This document shows positions 16,660-24,089 of a DNA stretch of 37,835 nucleotides, one piece after another. Location of the stretch: assembly GCA_910587425.1 (NCBI GenBank), contig CAJUKU010000018.1, forward strand, positions 1 through 37,835. The letters run 5' to 3'. Position 1 is the stretch's first letter. Every line of letters begins with the position of its first letter. Source of the stretch: an uncultured Muribaculaceae bacterium (GTDB lineage Bacteria; Bacteroidota; Bacteroidia; Bacteroidales; Muribaculaceae). The notes under the pieces were generated by a model that had not been told where the DNA came from, made no database searches, and saw only the letters and a list, made by a program, of their open reading frames with translations. A program made the translations under genes and the position numbers.

Positions 16660-18036
16660 TTAACAATCCTTAATCATACGGTTGCGCGCATCGATGAATG
16701 AGGCATAGCTCTCGAGCACGTCGACGAGCGAGTTGGTGGCGTTGCGTGTGCGGGCGTCGTAGAGTGCCGCCGAGGTGTTGACGGTGCCGTCGCGTCCCTG
16801 TATGGCTGAGTTGACGCCTGAGATGCGGTCGAAGAGCTGCATCTCCAGATTCAGCAGCGCGTTGGCGCCGGAATCGCCCGATGGACCGCTGATCTGGCGC
16901 GGCTCGGCACCGGTGTCGGTGGTCTGGTATGGTATTATGGAGCCGGGCTGACTCCACCGGCTGGTGAGCTGGTCTACACTCATGCCGTGCGGAAGGCATT
17001 CGGTAGGATAGAGTAGCACCCCCTTTGCCGATACGCTGAGGATGGTGTCGAGGAGCGTTATGAGGCGGTTGATGGTGCGTTGCTGGTCAATGACATCCTC
17101 CACGAAAGGGTGCACCTCGCCGTCGGTCAGCGGGTAATACTTTACGGCGAACGGGTGGGAGGCGTGCCCCCATGGCGAGAGGTAGCTGTCGAGGGTGGAT
17201 CCGTCGGGCGCCATCCAGCGGCAGAGCCACCGCACGGTGTCGAAATGTCGGTAAATGATGTGTGCCGCCCTGTCGCGCCGCCGGTTTTCGGCAAGCACGC
17301 GCTGCAGCTCTTTCGCCGGGAGTATGTAGGTGGTCTGCCGTGCCGGATCGAGGCATCGCAGCATCCTGCGGCTCTCGAGCGTCCACAGCTCAATGGCGCG
17401 GCAGCGTCCGTGGCGCGGTGTCAGGAACGGTGCGGCATCGGTGTCGAATCCTCCCGGTATGCTCCCTTCGAGAACCTTGTAGATGCTCTCCACACGGCGC
17501 CGGGCGGCTGCGGTGTCGCCGAACCGTATGGTAGCTTCTCTCAGACTGAAGTCGTGGATCATGCCGACAGCCTCGATATCCATGCCGCGCGGGTCGGTGA
17601 AGGGGCTGACGAAGAACCGCTCCGGGCTGACATTGTCGACCCATACCCCCTCGCCTCCGGTGCGTCGCTCGGTGACCACACGCTGCACCGCGCAGCCGGA
17701 GATGAGGAATTCCTCAAGCATGCGTGCGTCGAGCTCGGCGAGCGCGCATCGCGTGGCGGTAGCGGCGTCGGTGCCGCAATGGTCGGGGGCTATGTCGCGG
17801 CGCCATAGCCCGATGATGGTCTTCACCATCTGCCGGAGCAGATTGTTGGTCTTGGGGCGGTGCCCGCATTCCATCGCGAACTCAAACTCGGTCTTCTTCC
17901 TGCCGTCGCGTCCGGTGTAGATGTCATCCCATTGTCTGCCGTAGGTGTAGTTCTTGTGTCGCCGGCGGCGTTGGCGCAGGTCGGCTCCCGCCATCCAAGC
18001 CTCTATGGCTATATTGAGTGGATTGTCAGATGTCAT
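16660..18036 (-). CDS. Phage portal protein-like
   Basis: A 458-residue protein resembling portal proteins of Bacteroidales phages. Portal proteins form a dodecameric ring at one capsid vertex and pass DNA. Seen here: an N-terminal YTYGRQWDD (about 30-38), PKTNNLLRQMVKTIIG (61-76), a wing region with ELDARMLEEFLISGCAVQRV and WVDNVSPERFFVSPF, and a stem-like helix FVEDVIDQQRTINRLITLLDTIL. It is shorter than P22-type portals (about 725 residues), and the C-terminus (after SAALYDARTRNATNSLVDVLESY) lacks a barrel extension. The start overlaps the previous gene by 11 bp. The frame is fully open. The assignment rests on pattern recognition and on the neighbouring capsid gene. Confidence 0.72.
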   Translation of the reverse strand: MTSDNPLNIAIEAWMAGADLRQRRRRHKNYTYGRQWDDIYTGRDGRKKTEFEFAMECGHRPKTNNLLRQMVKTIIGLWRRDIAPDHCGTDAATATRCALAELDARMLEEFLISGCAVQRVVTERRTGGEGVWVDNVSPERFFVSPFTDPRGMDIEAVGMIHDFSLREATIRFGDTAAARRRVESIYKVLEGSIPGGFDTDAAPFLTPRHGRCRAIELWTLESRRMLRCLDPARQTTYILPAKELQRVLAENRRRDRAAHIIYRHFDTVRWLCRWMAPDGSTLDSYLSPWGHASHPFAVKYYPLTDGEVHPFVEDVIDQQRTINRLITLLDTILSVSAKGVLLYPTECLPHGMSVDQLTSRWSQPGSIIPYQTTDTGAEPRQISGPSGDSGANALLNLEMQLFDRISGVNSAIQGRDGTVNTSAALYDARTRNATNSLVDVLESYASFIDARNRMIKDC

Positions 18037-18595
18037 AATGGTCGGTCAAGTATTGTTCGAGCTGCGGAGTGAGCAGATAAATGTCGTCGCTCGCGGGTGC
18101 GGCGACGCATAGCAGGGATTCCGGTTGTGTAGCCGCGGTGGCGGGATAGAGCCGCATGGTGCCGCCGTGTGACCGTACGGCTACCGGCGCGCAGCATCCC
18201 GCGCGGCTGAAAGGGGAGCGTTGTGCGGCTGCGGCAGCCGATCCGGCGTCGGTCAGCAGTGCGTTGACGTGCCATCCGGTGAGCCGCACCTCAACAGGCT
18301 GCATACAGCGCGCGGGGAGGTGCAGTGTGGCTCCTGCGGGGGTGCCGTCGGCTGAGGGTGGATCGTTGGTGAGCATTGCCTCGGCGGCGAGTTCGGTCAG
18401 CGGCAGCATGGCGGGATCGAGTGTCGCAAGCGCCTGCATGTAGAGAGCACGGAGACGTCCGCGCATACGGTCGAGCGCGCCGGTGGAGTCGATGCGTGTG
18501 AATCCCTCCTCGACAGGCTCCATGGCACGCTGCTGCCGCACGCGTGCCAGGAGTTCGTCGGAGGTGAGGGTGTAGCTGTAGTCAGAGCACACCAT
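18026..18595 (-). CDS. Probable head-tail connector/adaptor-like protein
   Basis: A 189-residue protein between capsid and portal genes. The N-terminal half is helical (SDELLARVRQQ, MRGRLRALYMQALATLDPAML). The middle is a beta-rich segment with LHLPARCMQPVEVRLTGWH, then SPFSRAGCCAPVAV and ESLLCVAAPA. The length and the helix-then-beta plan fit head-completion or adaptor proteins, but I cannot name a family with confidence. It starts 7 bp after the capsid stop codon and overlaps the portal gene by 11 bp, so it belongs to that transcript. Confidence 0.55.
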   Translation of the reverse strand: MVCSDYSYTLTSDELLARVRQQRAMEPVEEGFTRIDSTGALDRMRGRLRALYMQALATLDPAMLPLTELAAEAMLTNDPPSADGTPAGATLHLPARCMQPVEVRLTGWHVNALLTDAGSAAAAAQRSPFSRAGCCAPVAVRSHGGTMRLYPATAATQPESLLCVAAPASDDIYLLTPQLEQYLTDHYDI

Positions 18596-18602
18596 GCGCG
18601 GA

Positions 18603-19853
18603 TCAGTCGGCGAGGGTTACACGGACGTGGGCTTTCGGGTGGCGCAGAGCCATGCAGCTTGCCTCGGTGACAACCACAGCCTCGGTGTTGCGCACGCCGG
18701 CTCCCTTGAGGTCGATACGCTCCACGCGGAACGGCACGTGGACATACTTCACAAGATATTCAGGGTCGATCACCATGCCGTCAGATTCATGTCCGCACTG
18801 GTCGAACACCTCGCTGTGCACCACGTAGAGCGATCCGAATTTCGAGATCAGCTCGCTGAAATCGATACCCCAGCGGGTCACGGTGTCGCGTGCCGTCACG
18901 GTGCGGGTGTGGTCGAGCTTGTTGATGCGGGCTATGAGGTCGGACCCGGCGATGAGTATCTTGCGTCGCGATCCTGCACGGTCGCCGGTGAAAGCGGTGC
19001 GCATCAGGTCGATAAGCGTGTTCTGCGAGAAATCATCGGCGCTGTAGCTGAAGTCGGTCTGTGCCTGTGTCCAGATTCCCTCGGTGAGCAGCACTTCGTC
19101 GGTGCCTCCGGCTGTCTGCAGGCGTGCGCGCACTCCGAAGAGAAAACTTTTCTCCATGCCCATGCGCATATCCATCACCGCGACCTCCTCCTGATCGGAG
19201 AATGTCCAGCCCACTTCTTTGGCGGCGAGACGCGCGAATGTGCCCTGTTCTATTTGAGCCTTAAATATTTGGCAGTTATTTTGCGACTTGCGGGGGAGCG
19301 CCTCGAACTGCGTGGTCTGCACGTCGAGCTCGCTGGCTGCGCGTCCCATGCGCACGGCGGTGGCGCCACGCAGCTCCCCCTCGATCATCCCTTTCACGCC
19401 CGCTGTCGTGGCGCCGTTAAGGGCGATGACCTTGTAGGTGTTGCCCTCTACAGCTTCGGTGACGTAGAGCACGAGGCATCCGCCGGTAGCCGCTACCGAC
19501 GGCACCATGAGCGTGTCGGTGGGTGCCACCACGCCGTTCTCGCGGAAAGCCACGGTGTAGATCATGTAGCCGTCAGGGTTCTCCTCGTTGGTTTCGGTCG
19601 CGGAGCCGCTGAAAGTGGCGGTTTGCGACTTGTTGTCGACCGAGTAATACTCAACGATCATCGAGGCGGCGCGGCGGGCGCCGATCATGCGGCTGATCTG
19701 GTCGATGGGTGTAGCCATGGGGCGTATGCGCGCCACGCGGGTGTCGATGTCGTTGCGCAGCAGTCCCGGTGCGGCTTCGTTGATCATTGGGGTGGAGAGC
19801 GGTCCGTCGGTGATGTGGCGCCCTCCGGCATGTCCGTTTGCGATTTGTGTCAT
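18603..19853 (-). CDS. Phage major capsid protein-like (probable HK97 fold)
   Basis: A 416-residue protein. The N-terminal arm (about 1-70) has RPMATPIDQISRMIGARRAASMIVEYYSVD, a pattern I associate with major capsid proteins of Bacteroidales phages and the SU10/DUF5309 group. A beta-rich domain (75-150) is followed by a long helix region (175-245, with KAQIEQGTFARLAAKEVGW) and an A-domain-like end (FGSLYVVHSEVFDQCG, VTEASCMALRHPKAHVRV). It has no signal peptide. A delta domain or prohead protease is not evident. There is an AT-rich codon patch at residues 190-202. The adjacent portal-like gene supports the call; a fold search would settle it. Confidence 0.72.
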   Translation of the reverse strand: MTQIANGHAGGRHITDGPLSTPMINEAAPGLLRNDIDTRVARIRPMATPIDQISRMIGARRAASMIVEYYSVDNKSQTATFSGSATETNEENPDGYMIYTVAFRENGVVAPTDTLMVPSVAATGGCLVLYVTEAVEGNTYKVIALNGATTAGVKGMIEGELRGATAVRMGRAASELDVQTTQFEALPRKSQNNCQIFKAQIEQGTFARLAAKEVGWTFSDQEEVAVMDMRMGMEKSFLFGVRARLQTAGGTDEVLLTEGIWTQAQTDFSYSADDFSQNTLIDLMRTAFTGDRAGSRRKILIAGSDLIARINKLDHTRTVTARDTVTRWGIDFSELISKFGSLYVVHSEVFDQCGHESDGMVIDPEYLVKYVHVPFRVERIDLKGAGVRNTEAVVVTEASCMALRHPKAHVRVTLAD

Positions 19854-19899
19854 AGCTTGTGTGATTAAGTTTAAAGATTTTGTGGAAAGAGTTCAGTGT

Positions 19900-20349
19900 T
19901 CAGTCCCAGATGGTCGGGCGGATGGTGCTCAGGAACTCGTCGCCGAGCTCCACGACATTCTGCCGTTCCGACTCAATCCGGCGCGGATCGCCCCAGAGTG
20001 GCGTGTCGCTTCCGATTGGCACTGTCGGTGTTAGCTCACGTCGGGCACGCATGTAGCCGCGCTCCTCGGCTTCCGAGAGCATCTGCATCAGCCGCGCGGT
20101 GGTCAGCGCCTGTTGCTCGCTGAGCGCTGTGGGTTCCGGCTGTGGTGGAGTCGTTTCATCGACGGCTGTCGGCGTTGTGGTGTCGTCTGTGGTGTTGGCG
20201 GTCGGTGTGGTGCCGGACGCGTGGACGGTTGGCGTGGTGTCAGCTGCGTGTACGGTTGGCGTGGTGGAGTTTTCGGTGGCAGGATCGCCAGCCGGAATGT
20301 TCTGATCCGGCGATTCGGCTGCGGATGGTGTGGTTGGTGTATCTTCCAT
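19900..20349 (-). CDS. Low-complexity Thr/Pro-rich protein, first gene of the phage-head module
   Basis: A 149-residue protein in the slot before the capsid gene, where scaffolding proteins often lie. Residues 1-75 are disordered and Thr/Pro-rich, with three 9-residue tandem copies (TTPTVHAAD, TTPTVHASG, TTPTANTTD; residues 29-55). Residues 80-149 are helical and charged (LMQMLSEAEERGYMRARREL) and end in a hydrophobic FLSTIRPTIWD. A disordered part plus a short helical C-terminus suits a scaffolding or capsid-binding protein, but this is inference. It starts 43 bases after a -7 box. Confidence 0.6.
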   Translation of the reverse strand: MEDTPTTPSAAESPDQNIPAGDPATENSTTPTVHAADTTPTVHASGTTPTANTTDDTTTPTAVDETTPPQPEPTALSEQQALTTARLMQMLSEAEERGYMRARRELTPTVPIGSDTPLWGDPRRIESERQNVVELGDEFLSTIRPTIWD

Positions 20350-20391
20350 AGTTTAAGTGATGTTGTGGTGGGTTGTGGTGGATTGACAACG

Positions 20392-20399
20392 CAAAGTTA
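20392..20399 (-). promoter_or_regulatory. Promoter of the phage-head module
   Basis: The -7 box TAACTTTG is at 20399-20392, and the leader is about 36 bases to the ATG at 20349. The same box occurs at rpsA. No TTTG is found at -33, so it may be weak or need an activator. The CACAGAAC motif cluster starts about 170 bp upstream. Confidence 0.6.
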
Positions 20400-20474
20400 A
20401 GTGCCTAATCTGCCCGCATCGCTGCGAAACGCCCCATCCCATACCTGGGCAGTTGTAGGGGCGGCTGTATGGGT

Positions 20475-20522
20475 GGTTGCAGGGGCGGAGGTATGGCGCG
20501 AGCGCAGCGCAGCCTACCTCCG
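20475..20522. repeat. Second REP-like family, full 48-bp copy A
   Basis: Starts ggttgcaggggcggaggtat and ends in a TACCTCCG arm that pairs with CGGAGGTA. The centre is rich in GCGC. Identical to copy B at 20936. Confidence 0.85.
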
Positions 20523-20570
20523 TTTCAGTGCGCCCATCAGCCTCGTGACATATGTGTGGAGAAAAAGACT

Positions 20571-20842
20571 GCAACACAGAACTCTAAAGGCGTTGACACG
20601 CCGCCACAGAACTGAAAGAACAACACGGAACTTCCATGACTGCTCCCTTAAACTGTATTGCCGCCGTATAAGGGTTCTGTGCCGCTCTTCAGGTTCTGTG
20701 GGTCATTGCCCGGCGGGCAATGAAAAAAGTTCTGTGTTGCATCTTCTCCTCTTATTATAAAGGGGGAGTAAAGGGGGAGCAACACAGAACTTATGTCTTC
20801 GCGAAGCGATGACTGCACGGAACAGACAGAACCACACAGAAC
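20571..20842. repeat. Cluster of CACAGAAC/GTTCTGTG motifs with palindromes
   Basis: Three motifs on the plus strand (20575-20582, 20605-20612, and the variant CACGGAAC ending at 20631), then three on the minus strand (20674-20681, 20693-20700, 20729-20736), then plus again (20783-20790, variants at 20816-20823 and 20825-20832, and 20835-20842). A perfect 12-bp inverted repeat, gttctgtgttgc (20729-20740) with gcaacacagaac (20779-20790), encloses a 38-base loop. Perfect palindromes lie at 20704-20722 (CATTGCCC-ggc-GGGCAATG) and 20797-20806 (CTTCGCGAAG). No credible protein is encoded. Function unknown. Confidence 0.8.
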
Positions 20843-20935
20843 CCATCCGGATGAATGGAGTGATTTGTGTAGATGGTTTTCACAAATCTAATCCCAGCCA
20901 TGATGTTGACAGATAACGACGGAGGTAGAGGCGCA

Positions 20936-20983
20936 GGTTGCAGGGGCGGAGGTATGGCGCGAGCGCAGCGCAGCCTACCTCCG
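20936..20983. repeat. Second REP-like family, full 48-bp copy B
   Basis: Same sequence and orientation as copy A. A fragment of another copy (cggaggtagaggcgcaggtt) overlaps its start from 20919. Confidence 0.85.
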
Positions 20984-21030
20984 ATCAACCTGTTTACAAA
21001 AACCTACACCAACTATGCGCAAACAGCTAA

Positions 21031-21078
21031 CGGAGGTAGGCTGCGCTGCGCTCGCGCCATACCTCCGCCCCTACAACC
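21031..21078. repeat. Second REP-like family, full 48-bp copy C, inverted
   Basis: The reverse complement of copies A and B with one base changed in the flank (ggttgt for ggttgc). It lies about 43 bp beyond the rpsA terminator, so B and C form a head-to-head pair, as in BIME-type arrangements. Confidence 0.85.
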
Positions 21079-21121
21079 AGCCATACTCCGCAAGTCGGGA
21101 TGGTGGTGAAGGTAGATGCAC

Positions 21122-21157
21122 AAAAAATCGGGCGTCGTGTCATTGACACAACGCCCG
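21122..21157 (-). terminator. Intrinsic terminator of rpsA
   Basis: On the minus strand the stem CGGGCGTTGTGTC-aat-GACACGACGCCCG (13 bp with one T-G pair) is followed by ATTTTTTG. It begins 21 bases past the rpsA stop codon. Confidence 0.9.
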
Positions 21158-21178
21158 ATATGGAAGGGATTGATATTT

Positions 21179-22966
21179 TTACTTTCCTTCGGAGAGTTTC
21201 TCCTTGAGTGCTGCGAGAGCCTCGAGGTCGCCGAGGGTAGTCTTCTCGATGGGGGTTGAGAGCATGGGAGTCTCCTCCTGCTGGCGCTTGCCGGCGCGCT
21301 TAGCTTTGCGCTCCTGGCGCTGCTCAGCCTTGGCGTCGTCCTCGAAGGTGCGGCTGTGGCTGACGATGATGCGCTTGCTGTCCTTGTTGAACTCGATGAC
21401 CTTGAAGTTGAGCTTCTCATCAGCCTGAGCTGAGGTGCCATCCTCCTTCACGAGGTGCTTGGGAGTGGCGAAGCCTTCAACGCCGTAGGGGAGAGCAACA
21501 ACAGCGCCCTTCTCTACCATCTCTACGATGGTGCCCTCGTGTACGGAGCCGACGGTGAAGATGGTCTCGAATACATCCCAGGGGTTCTCCTCGAGCTGCT
21601 TGTGGCCGAGCGACAGACGACGGTTGTCCTTGTCGATCTCGAGCACCTGCACGTCGATGTTGGCGCCGATCTGGGTGAATTCGCTGGGGTGCTTCACTTT
21701 CTTGGTCCATGAGAGGTCGGAGATGTGGATCAGACCGTCAACGCCCTCTTCGATCTCAACGAATACGCCGAAGTTGGTGAAGTTGCGCACGCGTGCGGTG
21801 TGCTTGCTGCCGACGGGGTATTTGATCTCGATATCTTCCCATGGATCGGGCTTGAGCTGCTTGATGCCGAGGCTCATCTTACGGTCCTCACGGTCGAGGT
21901 TGAGGACAACGGCTTCGATCTCGTCGCCAACCTTCATGAAGTCCTGAGCTGAACGGAGGTGCTGGCTCCATGACATCTCGCTCACGTGGATGAGACCCTC
22001 TACGCCGGGGGCGATCTCCACGAATGCGCCGTAGTCTGCCATCACAACCACGCGGCCTTTGACCTTGTCGCCTGCCTTGAGGTTGGGATCGAGAGCGTCC
22101 CATGGATGGGGCTGGAGCTGCTTGAGACCGAGGGCGATGCGCTTCTTCTCGTCGTCGAAGTCGAGGATAACGACATTGAGCTTCTGGTCGAGCTGCACAA
22201 CCTCCTCGGGGTGGCTTACGCGTCCCCATGAGAGGTCGGTGATGTGGATGAGGCCGTCTACGCCGCCGAGGTCGATGAACACACCGTAGGAGGTGATGTT
22301 CTTGACGGTGCCTTCGAGCACCTGACCTTTCTCGAGCTTGGCGATGATCTCGCGCTTCTGCTGCTCGAGCTCAGCCTCGATGAGGGCTTTGTGGCTTACT
22401 ACCACGTTCTTGAACTCCTGGTTGATCTTGACAACCTTGAATTCCATAGTCTTGCCTACGAAGATGTCGTAGTCGCGGATGGGGCGCACATCGATCTGTG
22501 AGCCGGGGAGGAATGCCTCGATGCCGAACACATCGACGATCATGCCGCCTTTGGTGCGGCACTTGATGAAGCCTTTGATGATCTCGTCTTTCTCCAGAGC
22601 CTCGTTGATGCGGTCCCAGGAGCGTGCGGCGCGGGCTTTGCGGTGTGAGAGAATGAGTTGTCCCTTCTTGTCTTCCTGGTTTTCGATGAAGACCTCAACG
22701 GTGTCGCCAACCTTGATGTCGGGGTTGTAACGGAACTCGTTGACGGGGATGATACCGTCGCTCTTGTAGCCGATGTTAACCACTGCCTCGCGCTTGTTGA
22801 GGGCGATGATGGTACCTTCGATTACATCTTTGTCTTTGACGGTGTTGAGCGACTCGTCGTAAGTGCGGGTCAGCTCCTCGCGTGATTTCTCGTGGGAGGT
22901 GGTGCCGTTTTCGTAGGCATCCCAGTCAAAATCCTCGACTGCTGTGTTTTTTACGTTTTCAGCCAT
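21179..22966 (-). CDS. rpsA: 30S ribosomal protein S1
   Basis: A 595-residue protein with six S1 domains at about 47-115, 130-200, 215-285, 300-372, 387-459 and 472-545. Domains 3 to 6 carry repeated G-x-DGLIHI/V-SxLSW motifs. S1 brings mRNA to the 30S subunit, which matters in Bacteroidota because their genes rarely use Shine-Dalgarno pairing. The C-terminal tail after about 550 is charged (KAEQRQERKAKRAGK) and probably flexible. The leader between promoter and ATG is about 70 nt and very AT-rich, which would suit S1 binding and possible autoregulation, as in E. coli (inference). Own promoter and terminator. Confidence 0.97.
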   Translation of the reverse strand: MAENVKNTAVEDFDWDAYENGTTSHEKSREELTRTYDESLNTVKDKDVIEGTIIALNKREAVVNIGYKSDGIIPVNEFRYNPDIKVGDTVEVFIENQEDKKGQLILSHRKARAARSWDRINEALEKDEIIKGFIKCRTKGGMIVDVFGIEAFLPGSQIDVRPIRDYDIFVGKTMEFKVVKINQEFKNVVVSHKALIEAELEQQKREIIAKLEKGQVLEGTVKNITSYGVFIDLGGVDGLIHITDLSWGRVSHPEEVVQLDQKLNVVILDFDDEKKRIALGLKQLQPHPWDALDPNLKAGDKVKGRVVVMADYGAFVEIAPGVEGLIHVSEMSWSQHLRSAQDFMKVGDEIEAVVLNLDREDRKMSLGIKQLKPDPWEDIEIKYPVGSKHTARVRNFTNFGVFVEIEEGVDGLIHISDLSWTKKVKHPSEFTQIGANIDVQVLEIDKDNRRLSLGHKQLEENPWDVFETIFTVGSVHEGTIVEMVEKGAVVALPYGVEGFATPKHLVKEDGTSAQADEKLNFKVIEFNKDSKRIIVSHSRTFEDDAKAEQRQERKAKRAGKRQQEETPMLSTPIEKTTLGDLEALAALKEKLSEGK

Positions 22967-23041
22967 TTAAAAAGTTAATAAATAATAGTTTGGTTGTAAT
23001 TAATAAGTTAGACTTTATATAGCTTTTTACTTATTGCGCGG

Positions 23042-23073
23042 CAAAGTTACACATTTTCTCCGTGTTATGCAAA
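23042..23073 (-). promoter_or_regulatory. Consensus promoter of rpsA
   Basis: The -7 box TAACTTTG is at 23049-23042 and TTTG at 23073-23070, with a 20-nt spacer. It lies just beyond the stop codon of the GH130 gene. Confidence 0.85.
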
Positions 23074-23087
23074 TGGTTGCGCATCCG

Positions 23088-24089
23088 TCAGACGATGGAA
23101 TTCGCTTTTGTCCAGGCTACAATCTCGGGGATGTAGCCGAAGGCGAGTCCGGTGACGGTGTCGGCGCAGCCGTAGTAGACGGCGAGACGTCCGGTCTCAG
23201 GGTCGTGCAGGGCGGCGCAGGGGAATGTGACGTTGGGTACGTCGCCTGTAAGCTCGTAGATCTCACGCGGCGATATGAGATAAGGGCCGCTGCGGGCTAT
23301 CACGCGCCAGGGTTCATCGAGGTCGAGCAGCGCTGACCCGAAGGCGTAGACGTAGCCGTTGCATGAGCGGAGCACGCCGTGGTATATGAGGAGCCACCCT
23401 TCGGAGGTCTCGATCGGCACAGGACCGGCGCCTATCTTCATGCACTGCCACGCGCTCGTCTCGAACGCCGCGGGGCTCATCACATGCCGGTGGTGACCCC
23501 AGAACTCCATGTCGGGCGATTCGCTGTAGAATATGTCGCCGAATGCCGTGTGCCCGGTGTCGCTCGGGCGTGAGAGCATGGCGTAGCGTCCGTTGATCTT
23601 GCGCGGGAAGAGCACGCCGTTGCGGTTGTAGGGGAGGAAGGCGTTCTCAAGCTGGTGGAACACCTTGAAGTCGGTAGTCCATGCCACGCCGATTGTGGGA
23701 CCGTGATAGCCGTTGCACCACGTGACCCAATAGCGGTCGTCGATACGGGTCACGCGCGGGTCGTAGCCGTACTCCCACTGTCCGATCTCAGGGTTGGAGG
23801 CAACAAAATCGACATCGGCTTCCGAGATGCGCCAGTTGATGCCGTCGTGGGAGAATCCGGTGTGGAGGCGCATACGGCGGTTGGTGTCGTCGCAGCGGAA
23901 CACTCCGGCAAATTCCCATCCGTCGCGCCCGAAAGGCACCACGGCGGAGTTGAAAATACTGTTGGAGGTGGAGAGCAGGTTGCGCGGGATGATCGGGTTG
24001 AGCGTGCATCGCCACATCACCTCATTACTCCCCGGCTGTCGGTCCTGCCAGGGCATCTGCGGCAGGGGCTGCCCGGTGATCTGTATCAT
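23088..24089 (-). CDS. GH130 glycoside phosphorylase, mannosyl-GlcNAc type
   Basis: A 333-residue five-bladed propeller enzyme of GH130. The catalytic aspartate is D110 in YGYDPRV, and the phosphate/substrate motifs NRNGVLFPRKINGRYAMLSRPSD and PCAALHDPETGRLAVYYG are present. Its sequence pattern (NPIIPR, SNSIFNSAVVPFG, WCNGYHGPTIGVA) is that of the Bacteroides beta-1,4-mannosyl-GlcNAc phosphorylase group, which splits Man-beta-1,4-GlcNAc with phosphate into mannose 1-phosphate and GlcNAc. It overlaps the MFS transporter gene by 65 bp from the ATG at 24089; the ATG at 24056 is an alternative, but PWQDRQPG near residue 13 is family-like. There is no signal peptide, so it acts in the cytoplasm. 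The exact substrate is inference. Confidence 0.88.
   Translation of the reverse strand: MIQITGQPLPQMPWQDRQPGSNEVMWRCTLNPIIPRNLLSTSNSIFNSAVVPFGRDGWEFAGVFRCDDTNRRMRLHTGFSHDGINWRISEADVDFVASNPEIGQWEYGYDPRVTRIDDRYWVTWCNGYHGPTIGVAWTTDFKVFHQLENAFLPYNRNGVLFPRKINGRYAMLSRPSDTGHTAFGDIFYSESPDMEFWGHHRHVMSPAAFETSAWQCMKIGAGPVPIETSEGWLLIYHGVLRSCNGYVYAFGSALLDLDEPWRVIARSGPYLISPREIYELTGDVPNVTFPCAALHDPETGRLAVYYGCADTVTGLAFGYIPEIVAWTKANSIV

Noticed and set aside
15671..20349. Complete prophage
   Set aside because: No terminase, tail, lysis, integrase or repressor genes, and no attachment-site direct repeats could be found at the edges.
20704..20722. Terminator at the CATTGCCC palindrome
   Set aside because: The stem is followed by A on the plus strand and has no U-run after it on the minus strand.
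20401..20760. Plus-strand ORF of 119 codons in the spacer
   Set aside because: It reads through a 48-bp palindromic repeat and the CACAGAAC motifs, and its composition is not protein-like.
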